The notes: generated by a model not told the origin, from the letters alone. A DNA stretch of 64,000 bases from Rhizobacter sp. OV335 (GCF_900142965.1 NZ_FRCQ01000026.1:44055-108054); one strand, 5' to 3'. Shown: positions 13,144 to 21,999, counted from the first letter of the stretch. A program made the numbers and translations.

Positions 13144-15936
13144 ATGAAATGGCCCGCGCCGACCGGCCGCCGCGCGGTGCTCCTCGCGCTCGTGGCGAGC
13201 GTGCTGCTCGCCGGGCTGATCGCCGCCAGCGGCACGCTGGCGCCGGCGCAGACCGCCTGGCACGACCTGCAGGCGCGCGTGCTCGCAGCGCGCGACGGTG
13301 CGCCCGGCGTGCTGGTGGTCGACATCGACGAGGCCTCGGTCGCGGCGCTGCGTCCGCAGTTCGGCGGCTGGCCGCCCGATCGCGCGCTGCTCGCGCTGGT
13401 CACCGAGTACCTGCTGGACATCGGCGCGCGCAGCGTCGCGATCGACCTGGTGCTGGCCGACCCGCGCGACGGCGATGCGGCGCTCGCCGCCACGCTCGCG
13501 CGCCACCCGGGCCGCATCGTGCTGGCGGTCAGCGTGGCGCCGTCGCCGCCCGGCGACGGCGAGTGGCTGCCGCCGCAGCCCGGCCCGGGCGGTTGCGGTG
13601 CGCAGGCCTGGCCGGGGCTGCTGATGCCGTCGGCTGCGCTGATGGCGGCCTCGCCGGTGCTCGGCATGGTGTCGACGCCGACCGATGACGACGGCCAGTT
13701 GCGCGCGCTGTCGCTGTGGCATGCGTCCACCGTGCAGGGCGTGCCGGCGCTGGCGCTGGCCTCGCTGCTGGCGGCCGACGGCGTTGCGCCGGGCGGCCTC
13801 GCGTGCGCCGCGGGGCAGGCGCGGGCGGGCGATCGCCGCTGGCCGGTCGACGCGGCCAGCCGCGTGCGGCCGCGCTGGCCGGCGCGCGGCGACGCCGTCG
13901 CGCTGCGGCCCTACCTGTCGGTGGTGCAGGCCGCGCGCGGCGTGCTGCGCGATGACGACCTGCGCGTCCAGGTGCAGGGCCGCAGCATCGTGATCGGCGC
14001 GAGCGCGGTGCTGAACGACCGGGTGCAGACGCCGCTCGGCCCGCGCTGGGCGCCGGCGGCGCTCGCGCAGATGCAATCGGCGCTGGCGACCGGGGCCTTG
14101 TTCGCGCCGCCGCGTCTCGCGCTCGATGCACTGTGGTGGCTGCTCGCGTTGCTGCCCGGTGCCATCGCGCTGCGGCGCGGCAGGCTGCGCTCGCACGCCG
14201 ACCTGGCCTGGTGCGCCGCCACGCTGCTCGCGCTGCTGCTGCTCGATGCGGCCGGCGTGCTGTGGCGCGCGCAGCTGTCGAACGTGCTGCAGGTGCTGGT
14301 CGTGCCCGCCAGCCTGGCCGCGCTGTCGCAGTGGAACGGCCGCCGCGTGCTGCGCGCCGAGCGGCTGCAACTGGAGCGCGAGCGCGCCGGCGCCGAGGCC
14401 GCGAGCCGCATGAAGAGCGAGTTCCTCGCGCACATGAGCCACGAGATCCGCACGCCGATGAATGCGCTGCTCGGCTCGGCCGAGCTGCTCGCGCAGACCC
14501 GGCTCGACGAGCGCCAGGGCCGCCACGTCGCGCTGTTCCAGTCGGCCGGCGCGAGCCTGATGGAGATCCTGAACGACCTGCTCGACCTGTCGAAGATCGA
14601 AGCCGGCCTGCTGGAGCTGCACCGCCAGCCGTTCTCGCTGGTCGAGCTGGTCGCGAGCCAGACGGTGCTGTTCGAGGCGCGTGCGTCGCAGAAGGGGCTG
14701 CGGCTGCTGACGCAGTTCGACCCCGAGCTGCCGGCGGTGGTCGACGGCGATGCGCCGCGCCTCGCGCAGGTGCTGCGCAACCTGCTGGGCAATGCGGTCA
14801 AGTTCACGCAGCGCGGCAGCGTGACGCTCGCGGTGCACCGGCTGCCCGACACGCCGGGGCACCTGCGTTTCGAGGTGCGCGACACCGGCATCGGCATCCC
14901 GGCCGACCGGCAGCGCACGATCTTCGAGGCCTTCGCGCAGGCCGACAGCGGCGTCGCGCGGGCCTACGGCGGCACCGGCCTGGGCCTGACGATCAGCAGC
15001 CGGCTGGTCGCGCTGATGGGCGGGCGCATCGGCGTCGAGAGCCGCGAAGGCGAGGGGTCGTGCTTCTTCGTCGAGGTGGCGCTGCCGGCCAGCATCGAGG
15101 CGCCGGTGGCGGTGTGGGCGGTCAGCACGCCCGGGCCCGACGGCGCGATGCTGAGCTCGCTGCGCATCCTGCTGGCCGACGACAACCCGCAGAACGTGCT
15201 GCTGGTGCAGGCCTACCTCGAAGGCGAAGGCCACCGGCTGGACGTGGTGCACGACGGCGCGGCGGCCGTCGAGCGCTTCGCGGCGCAAGCCTACGACCTG
15301 GTGCTGATGGACGTGCAGATGCCCGGCATGGACGGCTACCAGGCGACCGCCGCGCTGCGCGCGCTGGAGCGGCGGCGCGGCAGCGCCCCGGTGCCGGTGG
15401 TGGCGCTGACCGCGAACGCGCTGCCCGACGACGAGCGGCGCAGCCTGCAGGCCGGCTGCCAGGCGCACCTGACCAAGCCGTTCTCGCGCGCGCAGCTGCG
15501 GCGCGTGATCGCCCGGCTGACCGGTGCGACGGAGCAGCCGGCCGCGTCGCACCGCCCCGAGATCGCGGCCTTCGCCGACGCGCCGCCGCCGTTGCCGGCG
15601 CTGGCCGCGCTGCCCGGCTTCGACCTCGCGACGGCGCTGGCGCGGATGGAAGGCCAGGTCGCGCTCTACCTGCGCGTGCTGCAGGCGGCTCGCGATGCGC
15701 TCGCCGCGTGGAACGGCCGGTTCGCCGCGGCCCAGGCGGCCGGCGATGGGGCACAGGCGCTGCGGCTGGCGCATGACTTGAAGTCGACGGCAGCGACCTT
15801 GGGTGCCGTGCCGCTGGCCTCTGCGGCCGCCCAGGTCGAGGCCTTGCTACGCCAGAACGCGGCGGTGCCACCGGAGTTGATCCGCGAACTGGAAGCGCAG
15901 ATTCAACTGTTGCTGGGGGCGCTAACTGAGTTGTAG
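13144..15936 (+). CDS. CHASE2-domain hybrid sensor histidine kinase with receiver and HPt domains
   Basis: A 930-residue multidomain kinase. Order: N-terminal membrane segment, periplasmic CHASE2 domain (VLVVDIDEASVAAL, SVAIDLVLADPRDGD), three transmembrane helices (about residues 325-400), HisKA with phospho-acceptor His433 (HMSHEIRTPMN), HATPase with NAVKFTQRG and DTGIGIPAD...GGTGLGLTIS, a receiver domain with Asp723 (LVLMDVQMPGMDG) and Lys in LTKPFS, and a C-terminal HPt domain with His877 (LAHDLKST). All residues for an internal His-Asp-His relay are present, so it should pass phosphate to an unlinked response regulator. It lies directly downstream of the LysM-FecR gene, which may supply or modify the envelope signal. 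Confidence 0.9.
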   Translation: MKWPAPTGRRAVLLALVASVLLAGLIAASGTLAPAQTAWHDLQARVLAARDGAPGVLVVDIDEASVAALRPQFGGWPPDRALLALVTEYLLDIGARSVAIDLVLADPRDGDAALAATLARHPGRIVLAVSVAPSPPGDGEWLPPQPGPGGCGAQAWPGLLMPSAALMAASPVLGMVSTPTDDDGQLRALSLWHASTVQGVPALALASLLAADGVAPGGLACAAGQARAGDRRWPVDAASRVRPRWPARGDAVALRPYLSVVQAARGVLRDDDLRVQVQGRSIVIGASAVLNDRVQTPLGPRWAPAALAQMQSALATGALFAPPRLALDALWWLLALLPGAIALRRGRLRSHADLAWCAATLLALLLLDAAGVLWRAQLSNVLQVLVVPASLAALSQWNGRRVLRAERLQLERERAGAEAASRMKSEFLAHMSHEIRTPMNALLGSAELLAQTRLDERQGRHVALFQSAGASLMEILNDLLDLSKIEAGLLELHRQPFSLVELVASQTVLFEARASQKGLRLLTQFDPELPAVVDGDAPRLAQVLRNLLGNAVKFTQRGSVTLAVHRLPDTPGHLRFEVRDTGIGIPADRQRTIFEAFAQADSGVARAYGGTGLGLTISSRLVALMGGRIGVESREGEGSCFFVEVALPASIEAPVAVWAVSTPGPDGAMLSSLRILLADDNPQNVLLVQAYLEGEGHRLDVVHDGAAAVERFAAQAYDLVLMDVQMPGMDGYQATAALRALERRRGSAPVPVVALTANALPDDERRSLQAGCQAHLTKPFSRAQLRRVIARLTGATEQPAASHRPEIAAFADAPPPLPALAALPGFDLATALARMEGQVALYLRVLQAARDALAAWNGRFAAAQAAGDGAQALRLAHDLKSTAATLGAVPLASAAAQVEALLRQNAAVPPELIRELEAQIQLLLGALTEL

Positions 15937-16224
15937 ATGCCTTGTTTGCTGATCAGCAATTCGGTGCGATTTTCATAAGTTATGGGTTTTCCGCTTATTT
16001 GCTGTACAGCAAATCCACCGCAAACCCCGCTCCCGAACGTGCCCGACGCCGCGACGCCGACATCCGGCGACACACGCGCCCACAGTACTTTACGAACCGT
16101 CGCACAGCGAGCCGCCATGCGGGTTGCCGCGTGCCGGCGTGGCGATGGAAGCGGTTCCTGACACCGATCCGTCATGTGCGCTGCCTAGAGTCCGCCGCGC
16201 TCACCCACCCTTCCGGACCCAGCC
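15937..16224. promoter_or_regulatory. Intergenic region with two related perfect palindromes
   Basis: The 288-bp gap holds two palindromes with the same arms: TTGCTGATCAGCAA at 15946-15959 and ATTTGCTGTACAGCAAAT (18 bp, perfect) at 15997-16014. They are 51 bp apart in a locally A+T-rich stretch. TTGCTG-N2-CAGCAA looks like the operator of a dimeric repressor, and the spacing (about five helical turns) fits two bound dimers. The remainder to 16224 shows no gene; the expected promoter of the phosphoesterase gene must lie here but I cannot place it with confidence. Confidence 0.5.
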
Positions 16225-18546
16225 ATGCGAAGCATCATCACCGCACCAGCTTTCTCGACGTCCCGCACCGCCTCCCTCACCCTGCTCGCCGCCGCCGTGC
16301 TCGCGGCCTGCGGCGGCAGCGACAGCTCGTCGCCCGCACCGGCACCTGCCCCCACCCCGACCGTCAGCGGCGTCGTCACCGCGACCCAGTTCGTCGCCGG
16401 CAGCGCGACCGACCCGACCGTCACCGCCTCGTACTACCAAGGCGCCAAGGTCTGCGTCGACGCCAATGCCAACGGCGTCTGCGACGCCGGCGAGAACCCG
16501 GCCGTCACCGACGCGCACGGCAAGTTCACGATCACGATGGCCACCAAGGCGGCACTGATCGCCGACATCGGCACCGACGCCACCAACACCGCCAGCGGCG
16601 CCAAGGTCGCGAGCCGCGACGTGCTGCGTGCCTCGCTCGACCAGGTCGTCGAGCAAGCCGGCGGCAGCATCGTGATCAGCCCGCTGTCGTCCGAAGTGCT
16701 GCGCACGATGGAAGCCAACGGCGGCACCTACGCCGCCGAGAAGCAGAACCTCGCCAGCCGCATCGGCGTCAGCGCCGCCAACCTGCTGGCCGACGTCAAC
16801 GGCGTGGCCGGTGCCGAACAGGCCGCGATGCTGGCCGAAGCCAAGGTGCTGGACAACCGCTTCACTTTCGCGATCACCAAGCTCGACCGCGGCGACCTCT
16901 ACCCCGACGCACTGGCCGTGCCGGGCGGCGACCCGCGCCTGAACGGTGCCGCCAACGTGACGCAGGCGACCGCCCCGGCCGGCGACGACACGCGCGCCAA
17001 GATCACGTTCGCGCAGGCCGAGCAGGCCGCGTTCAACCTCGAAGGCGTTCCGCGCTACGACAACGTGTTCGTCGTGATGCTCGAGAACAAGGCCACCTCG
17101 TCGATCGCCGGCTCGCCGTTCGCCCCGAAGATCAACGCGCTGCTGAAGGCCGGCAACCAGCTGACCTCGTACTACGCGACCGGCAACCCCAGCGAGCCGA
17201 ACTACACCGCGCTCGGCGGCGCCGACGACTTCGGCATCACCGACGACAGCCAGTGGAACTGCGATGCCACCGGCGACAACGCCGTCAAGGACCTGCCGCT
17301 GCCGGACAAGACCCAGACCGGCCTGGCCAGCTCGCCGTTCGCCGCGACCTGCACGCAGGCCGTCGGCGTCAACCACAACATCACCGCGCCGAACCTGTTC
17401 AACGCGCTGAGCGCGGCCGGCCTGACCTGGCGCACCTACAACGAGTCGATCAACCCGGGCCAGGACTACCGCACCGACAGCGTGGCCGATGCCGCGGTGA
17501 TCGCGGCCGACCACGTCTACGCGCCCGGCACGCTCGCCAACAACACCGCGCAGATCGGCACCACCGGCCTGGCGCTGCCGCTGCCGGCCGGCCTGTACAA
17601 GACCAAGCACCACCCGGGCATGGCCTACCAGAACGTGCGCAGCGCGGCCGAATGGAAGTACAGCAACCGCACGATGGGCGGCGGCCAGTGGGATGCGGTG
17701 ATGAAGAACAGCACCGCCTACGGCGTGCCGGCGAACTACGACGTCGACCAGCTCGGCACCGACCTCGCGAGCGGCCACATCGGCACGCTGAACTTCCTGG
17801 TGCCCGACCAGTGCGACGACATGCATGGCATCACGGTCAAGGGCAGCGTGGCAGGCGGCGCCACCGGTGTCACCGCGAGCGACTGCAGCAGCGTGGCCAA
17901 CAACGTGCCGAACGCCACCGGCGGCGCGATCATCGCGCGCGGCGACAACTACGTCGACGCGCTGGTCAAGCGCATCCAGGATTCGCCGATCTGGAAGAAC
18001 CCGAACAAGCGGGTGGCCATCGTGCTGATGTTCGACGAAGGCAATGCGACCAGCGGCTTCAACTCCTGCTGCGGCTGGAGCGTGCCCAACGGCAGCGTCG
18101 CCAAGCCGCTGAAGCAGAACGCCGACGGCAGCTTCTCGCCAGATGCGTCGATCAACAACTACGCACGCGGCAACCACGGGCACGGCCAGAGCATCTTCGG
18201 CATCCTGAGCAACCAGGCTTCGGCACCGAAGGGCGTCAGCGACAACGACGCGTACAGCCACTTCTCGCTGGTGCGGACCTTCCAGGACATGTTCCAGCTG
18301 GCCGACCCGGCGGTCGATGCGACGTACATGAACCGCTCGAAGTACACCGAGCGCTTCATCGCGGCCAACATCCTGAACCTGCCGGAGTTCACCGGCAGCG
18401 CCGACACCCACTTCGACGCGGTGCGTCCGATCAACCACGCCTTCGTCGCACCGGCCGGCTACACGGCCAAGCAGTCGGCCGACGTGACGACCGCGGCGCA
18501 GATCGGGCCGGACGCCGTGCAGACCAACGTCTGGTCCCTGAAGTAA
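16225..18546 (+). CDS. Exported phosphoesterase-family lipoprotein (phospholipase C / acid phosphatase type)
   Basis: A 773-residue protein with a lipoprotein signal (LAAAVLAACGGS). An N-terminal module contains VDANANGVCDAGENP, a short calcium-loop-like segment. The phosphoesterase domain of the alkaline-phosphatase superfamily begins near residue 280 with YDNVFVVMLENKATSSI, followed by NPSEPNYTALGG, the FLVPDQCDDMHG block, RVAIVLMFDEGNATSG and NHGHGQSIFG, which together resemble the metal-binding pattern of the PF04185 family. The ATG at 16225 is used because it starts the signal peptide. Substrate is unknown: a phospholipid or phosphate monoester is likely. A strong hairpin separates it from the di-heme peroxidase gene that follows. 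Confidence 0.8.
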   Translation: MRSIITAPAFSTSRTASLTLLAAAVLAACGGSDSSSPAPAPAPTPTVSGVVTATQFVAGSATDPTVTASYYQGAKVCVDANANGVCDAGENPAVTDAHGKFTITMATKAALIADIGTDATNTASGAKVASRDVLRASLDQVVEQAGGSIVISPLSSEVLRTMEANGGTYAAEKQNLASRIGVSAANLLADVNGVAGAEQAAMLAEAKVLDNRFTFAITKLDRGDLYPDALAVPGGDPRLNGAANVTQATAPAGDDTRAKITFAQAEQAAFNLEGVPRYDNVFVVMLENKATSSIAGSPFAPKINALLKAGNQLTSYYATGNPSEPNYTALGGADDFGITDDSQWNCDATGDNAVKDLPLPDKTQTGLASSPFAATCTQAVGVNHNITAPNLFNALSAAGLTWRTYNESINPGQDYRTDSVADAAVIAADHVYAPGTLANNTAQIGTTGLALPLPAGLYKTKHHPGMAYQNVRSAAEWKYSNRTMGGGQWDAVMKNSTAYGVPANYDVDQLGTDLASGHIGTLNFLVPDQCDDMHGITVKGSVAGGATGVTASDCSSVANNVPNATGGAIIARGDNYVDALVKRIQDSPIWKNPNKRVAIVLMFDEGNATSGFNSCCGWSVPNGSVAKPLKQNADGSFSPDASINNYARGNHGHGQSIFGILSNQASAPKGVSDNDAYSHFSLVRTFQDMFQLADPAVDATYMNRSKYTERFIAANILNLPEFTGSADTHFDAVRPINHAFVAPAGYTAKQSADVTTAAQIGPDAVQTNVWSLK

Positions 18547-18554
18547 GCCGTACC

Positions 18555-18587
18555 GCCGCCGGCCGCGGGACACCCGTGGCCGGCGGC
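18555..18587 (+). other. 15-bp stem-loop between phosphoesterase and peroxidase genes
   Basis: GCCGCCGGCCGCGGG (18555-18569), loop ACA, then CCCGTGGCCGGCGGC (18573-18587). All 15 positions pair, one as G-U. There is no T-tract after it, so it is not a classical intrinsic terminator. It ends nine bases before the ATG at 18597, covering the place where a ribosome-binding site would lie, so it may reduce translation of the downstream gene or mark an RNA processing site. Confidence 0.6.
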
Positions 18588-18596
18588 ACCTTCATC

Positions 18597-19952
18597 ATGC
18601 AAATCAAATCGTTCCACCGGGCCGCGGCGTTGATCGCGGCCTTCGCGCTGGCGGCCTGCGGAGACGGCGCGCCGAGTGCTGCGCCCGCCGTTGCCGCCGC
18701 CTCGGCCGCGAGCACCACAGGATCGTCCAGCACGCTCAGCCTCGCCGCCCAGGTCGGCGAGAAGATGTTCGTCGACGCCCGCCTGTCCGGTTCCGGCCAG
18801 CTCGCCTGTGCCAGCTGCCACGACCCGAAGAACGCCCACGCGCCGGCCAACGACCTGGCGGTGCAGCCCGGCGGCGCCGACCTGAAGGCCGCCGGCACGC
18901 GCGCCGTGCCCTCGCTGCGCTACAAGGACGTGACGCCGCCCTACGCCGACCTGCTCGACAACCCCGACGGCATCAGCGTGCCCGGCCCGGGTGGCGGCTT
19001 CGCGTGGGACGGCCGCGCAGCGACCCTCGCCGAGCAGGCCCGCATCCCGCTGCTGGCCGCCAACGAGATGGCCAATGCCGATGTCGCCGCGGTGGTCGCC
19101 GAGCTCAAAGCCGGCGCCTACGCGGAGCTGTTCCGCCAGGCCTTCGGTGCCGACGTGTTCGCCGACACCGACACCGCGTTCGCGAAGGCCGGCCTCGCGC
19201 TGCAGGCCTACCAGCTCGAAGACCGCAGCTTCCACCCGTACTCCAGCAAGTACGACCTGTACGCCGGCAACAAGATCGGCGGCACGCTGACGCCTGCCGA
19301 GGTGCGCGGCTTCAAGGTGTTCGCCGACCCGCAGGTGGGCAACTGCGCCTCGTGCCACTACCAGGGCGCGGGCCTGAACGGCAGCTCGGCGTTGTTCACC
19401 GACTTCTCGTACGAGGCGATCGGCGTGCCGCGCAACCCGGCCATCCCGGCCAATGCCGACCCGGCCTACGTCGACACCGGCCTGTGCGGCCCGCTGCGCA
19501 GCGACCACCCGCCCGCCGCCGGCAACACCTTCTGCGGCATGGTGAAGGCCCCGACGCTGCGCAACGTGGCCACGCGCAAGAGCTTCTTCCACAACGGCGT
19601 AATGCATTCGCTGGAGCAGGTGATCCGCTTCTACAACACGCGCGACACGCTGCCGGAGATCTGGTACCCCACCGTCGGCGGCAAGCCGAAGGCCACGCCG
19701 GATGCCGGCTTCCCGAGCTACGGCCTCGTGAAGACGCAGTACGTCGGCGGCAAGGTGAAGAAGTACGACGACCTGCCGCCGCAGTTCGTCGCCAACATCG
19801 ACACGCAGATGCCGCTGGACGGCCGCAAGGCCCACAGCGCACCGCCGATGAGCGAGCAGAACATGGCCGACCTGGTCTGCTTCCTGAACACGCTGACCGA
19901 CGGCTACCAGCCGCCCGCATCGGCCCCTTCCACCAGTCCCTGCACGCAATGA
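18597..19952 (+). CDS. Di-heme cytochrome c peroxidase / MauG-family lipoprotein
   Basis: A 451-residue protein with a lipoprotein-type leader (LIAAFALAACGDG). Two CxxCH heme c attachment sites are visible, LACASCHDPKNAH near residue 75 and GNCASCHYQGAG near 250. Other family blocks are FAWDGRAATLAEQA, TPAEVRGFKVFADP, APTLRNVATRKSFFHNG and MHSLEQVIRFYNTR. Members reduce hydrogen peroxide in the periplasm or, as MauG-type enzymes, oxidise partner proteins. The leader is lipoprotein-like, so outer-membrane anchoring is expected. It overlaps the next gene by four bases, and a strong hairpin lies just upstream of its start. Confidence 0.88.
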   Translation: MQIKSFHRAAALIAAFALAACGDGAPSAAPAVAAASAASTTGSSSTLSLAAQVGEKMFVDARLSGSGQLACASCHDPKNAHAPANDLAVQPGGADLKAAGTRAVPSLRYKDVTPPYADLLDNPDGISVPGPGGGFAWDGRAATLAEQARIPLLAANEMANADVAAVVAELKAGAYAELFRQAFGADVFADTDTAFAKAGLALQAYQLEDRSFHPYSSKYDLYAGNKIGGTLTPAEVRGFKVFADPQVGNCASCHYQGAGLNGSSALFTDFSYEAIGVPRNPAIPANADPAYVDTGLCGPLRSDHPPAAGNTFCGMVKAPTLRNVATRKSFFHNGVMHSLEQVIRFYNTRDTLPEIWYPTVGGKPKATPDAGFPSYGLVKTQYVGGKVKKYDDLPPQFVANIDTQMPLDGRKAHSAPPMSEQNMADLVCFLNTLTDGYQPPASAPSTSPCTQ

Positions 19953-20581
19953 ACTCGCTGTCTTTGAACCCCCTGTCCTTCCGGCTGCTCGCGCTGATGG
20001 GCGCCGTGCTCGCCATCGCCGGCTGCCACCCGGCGCCCGACCAGGCCACCTTCACCGCGGCGATGAACAACTACCTCGCGAAGCGCGGCGACCTGTGCCT
20101 GGGCAAGTCCGCCTGGCCGATCGACGTGACCCAGCACGAGATCGACGTCGGCGGCCGCAATGCGCGGCAGATGCCGGTGCTGGAACGGCTCGGGCTGGCC
20201 AGCTCCAGCGTCGCCGACGTGGTGGTCGACGACGAAGGCACGAAGCACGCGATGAAGGTGCGCCGCTTCGACCTCACCGACGCCGGCAAGCGCTACCTGG
20301 TGCAGCGCGATGCGAAGACGCGCGACTTCTGCGCGGCGCACCTGTCGCTCGACCGCGTCGTCGGCTGGAAGCTCGACCGGGGCGAGCGCGGCCCGGACAC
20401 GCATGCGCGCGTGACCTACACCTACCAGGTCGAGGCGGCGCCGTGGACGCGCGACGGCGAGATCCAGAAGGTGTTCCCGGTCGTCGCCGGCGTGGTGCGC
20501 GGGGCCGGCACGGCGCAGCTCGAAGAGAACTTCGTGCGCACCGAGCAGGGCTGGGTCGCGGTGGACCTGCTGGGCACATGA
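19949..20581 (+). CDS. Lipoprotein of unknown function
   Basis: A 210-residue protein with a convincing lipobox (AVLAIAGCHP). The start overlaps the peroxidase stop and the end overlaps the next start (both ATGA). The mature part has PVLERLGLASSS, MKVRRFDLTDAGKRYLVQRD, three or four cysteines and a C-terminal EENFVRTEQGWVAVDLLGT. I recognise no characterised family. The position between a di-heme peroxidase and a 2OG-Fe(II) oxygenase suggests membership of the same exported or redox module, but that is inference. Confidence 0.7.
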   Translation: MNSLSLNPLSFRLLALMGAVLAIAGCHPAPDQATFTAAMNNYLAKRGDLCLGKSAWPIDVTQHEIDVGGRNARQMPVLERLGLASSSVADVVVDDEGTKHAMKVRRFDLTDAGKRYLVQRDAKTRDFCAAHLSLDRVVGWKLDRGERGPDTHARVTYTYQVEAAPWTRDGEIQKVFPVVAGVVRGAGTAQLEENFVRTEQGWVAVDLLGT

Positions 20582-21417
20582 CGGCCCAGCTGCGCTTTGC
20601 GCCGGCGCTCGGCGAGTGGGTCGCGCAGCACCTGGCGCAGGGGCAGCCGCCGGCCGCGCTGGTCGACGCGATGCGCGAGCGGCAGGTGGCCCCGGCGGCG
20701 GCGCAGGCCATCGTCGGCGCCTTCGTGCGGGCGCGCGAGCGCGGCCTGCCCTTGCCGGTCGACACGGTCGCGCTCGGTACGCGCCTGGCCGAGGGGCCGG
20801 TGGTCGAGACGAACGACCGCCGCATCCGCGTCGCGATGCGCGCCGACGCGCCGGTGCTCGCGGTGCTGCAGGACGTGCTGGACGCCACCGAATGCGACGA
20901 GCTGATCGCGCTGGCCCGCCCGCGGCTCACGCCGTCGACGCTGGTCGACCCGATGACGGGCCGCGACGTGGCGAGCGGCCTGCGCGGCAGCCTGGGCATG
21001 TTCTTCCGGCCGGCCGAGACGCCGCTGATCGCGCGGCTGGACCGGCGGCTGGCCGAGCTGATGGGGCTGCCGGTGTCGCACGGCGAAGGCCTGCAGTTGC
21101 TGCACTACCCGGCGGGAGCCGGCAGTGCGCCGCACTTCGATTTCCTGCAGCCGTCGAACGAGGCCAACCGCGCGTCGATCGCGCGCAGCGGCCAGCGCAT
21201 CAGCACGCTGGTGTGTTACCTGAACGAGGTGGCGGCCGGCGGCGAGACCGACTTTCCGCAGCGCGGCTGGCAGGTCACGCCGCAGCGCGGGCAGGCGGTG
21301 TACTTCGAGTACGACGGGCTCGACGAGCGCTCGCTGCACGCGAGCCGCCCGGTGCTGGCCGGCGAGAAGTGGGTCGCGACGAAGTGGATGCGCGAGCGGC
21401 CGTTCGTCAGCCTCTGA
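20578..21417 (+). CDS. 2OG-Fe(II) oxygenase, prolyl 4-hydroxylase type
   Basis: A 279-residue cytoplasmic protein. The C-terminal double-stranded beta-helix carries the iron ligands His and Asp in SAPHFDFLQP and the distal His in SLHASRPVLAGEKWVATKWMRER, where the Lys would hold 2-oxoglutarate. STLVCYLNEVAAGGETDFP is the typical P4H core strand. The N-terminal about 90 residues are helical and charged. Such bacterial enzymes hydroxylate proline in proteins such as EF-Tu or in small peptides. The start overlaps the stop of the preceding lipoprotein gene. The last codons lie in a 13-bp direct repeat (21406-21418 and 21422-21434) that duplicates the stop region. Confidence 0.85.
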   Translation: MTAQLRFAPALGEWVAQHLAQGQPPAALVDAMRERQVAPAAAQAIVGAFVRARERGLPLPVDTVALGTRLAEGPVVETNDRRIRVAMRADAPVLAVLQDVLDATECDELIALARPRLTPSTLVDPMTGRDVASGLRGSLGMFFRPAETPLIARLDRRLAELMGLPVSHGEGLQLLHYPAGAGSAPHFDFLQPSNEANRASIARSGQRISTLVCYLNEVAAGGETDFPQRGWQVTPQRGQAVYFEYDGLDERSLHASRPVLAGEKWVATKWMRERPFVSL

Positions 21418-21445
21418 GACAGTCAGCCTCTGAGCGGGTCAGCGG

Positions 21446-21973
21446 TCAGCCGAGGACCGGCTCGGCCTGCGGCACCAGCCCGCCGCGGAACACCTCGAAG
21501 ATCAGCATCAGCGGCCCCTCCGGCGTGACGATGCGGTAGGCCCGGCTGGCCCGCGCATCCGGCAGGCCGACCACCTTCCACAGCCCGGCCTCGAGCGCCG
21601 GTTCGCTCTCGATCGGCTGGCGCTGCACGAACAGGCGGGCCAGCAGGTGGCCGATCGGCGCGGCGCCTTCGTCGAGGCCGCGCAGGAACCAGTCCGGCAC
21701 CGCGTCGAGGCGGGTGTACGACAGGTTGTCCATCAACACCTGGCCGCCGGCCACCAGGCTCGTCACCCGCTCCAGCCACGACGTGCCGCCGAGCTGCTCG
21801 GCCACGGTGCGCGGCACATCGGTCGTGCGGTGCTGGTGGTGCAGCATCACCTGCACCGGCAGGCCGCACATCGCCGAGCAGGTGCGCGTGGTAGAGCCGT
21901 CCTGCGCGAGCAGCAGGCGACGCAGCGCTTCGTGCCGTGCCGCCCCGGAGAAAAGTTGCCGCTCTACACTCAT
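21446..21973 (-). CDS. Chorismate lyase-like protein (PF01947/UbiC fold)
   Basis: A 175-residue protein. The pattern is that of the chorismate lyase / DUF98 fold: RLLLAQDGSTTRTCSAM at the N-terminus, LLARLFV and the C-terminal block EAGLWKVVGLPDAR...TPEGPLMLIFEVF, which parallels UbiC ending in GLWGRRS...PLLLTELFL. UbiC removes pyruvate from chorismate to give 4-hydroxybenzoate for ubiquinone. Start at 21973 was chosen for length; the frame is open further upstream but would enter pabB. It is divergent from pabB, with only a few dozen bases between the starts, which supports a chorismate-related role. Family assignment is from pattern only. Confidence 0.55.
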   Translation of the reverse strand: MSVERQLFSGAARHEALRRLLLAQDGSTTRTCSAMCGLPVQVMLHHQHRTTDVPRTVAEQLGGTSWLERVTSLVAGGQVLMDNLSYTRLDAVPDWFLRGLDEGAAPIGHLLARLFVQRQPIESEPALEAGLWKVVGLPDARASRAYRIVTPEGPLMLIFEVFRGGLVPQAEPVLG

Positions 21974-21999
21974 GCGCCCTGTGTCCTGTGCGTGACTGC

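Noticed and set aside
15903..16175. 90-codon minus-strand frame across the kinase end and the twin palindromes
   Set aside because: No ribosome-binding site, no recognisable sequence, and it runs through operator-like palindromes.
16150..16224. Possible Pho box before the phosphoesterase gene
   Set aside because: Only one CGTCAT-like half is present; a second half at the right distance is missing.
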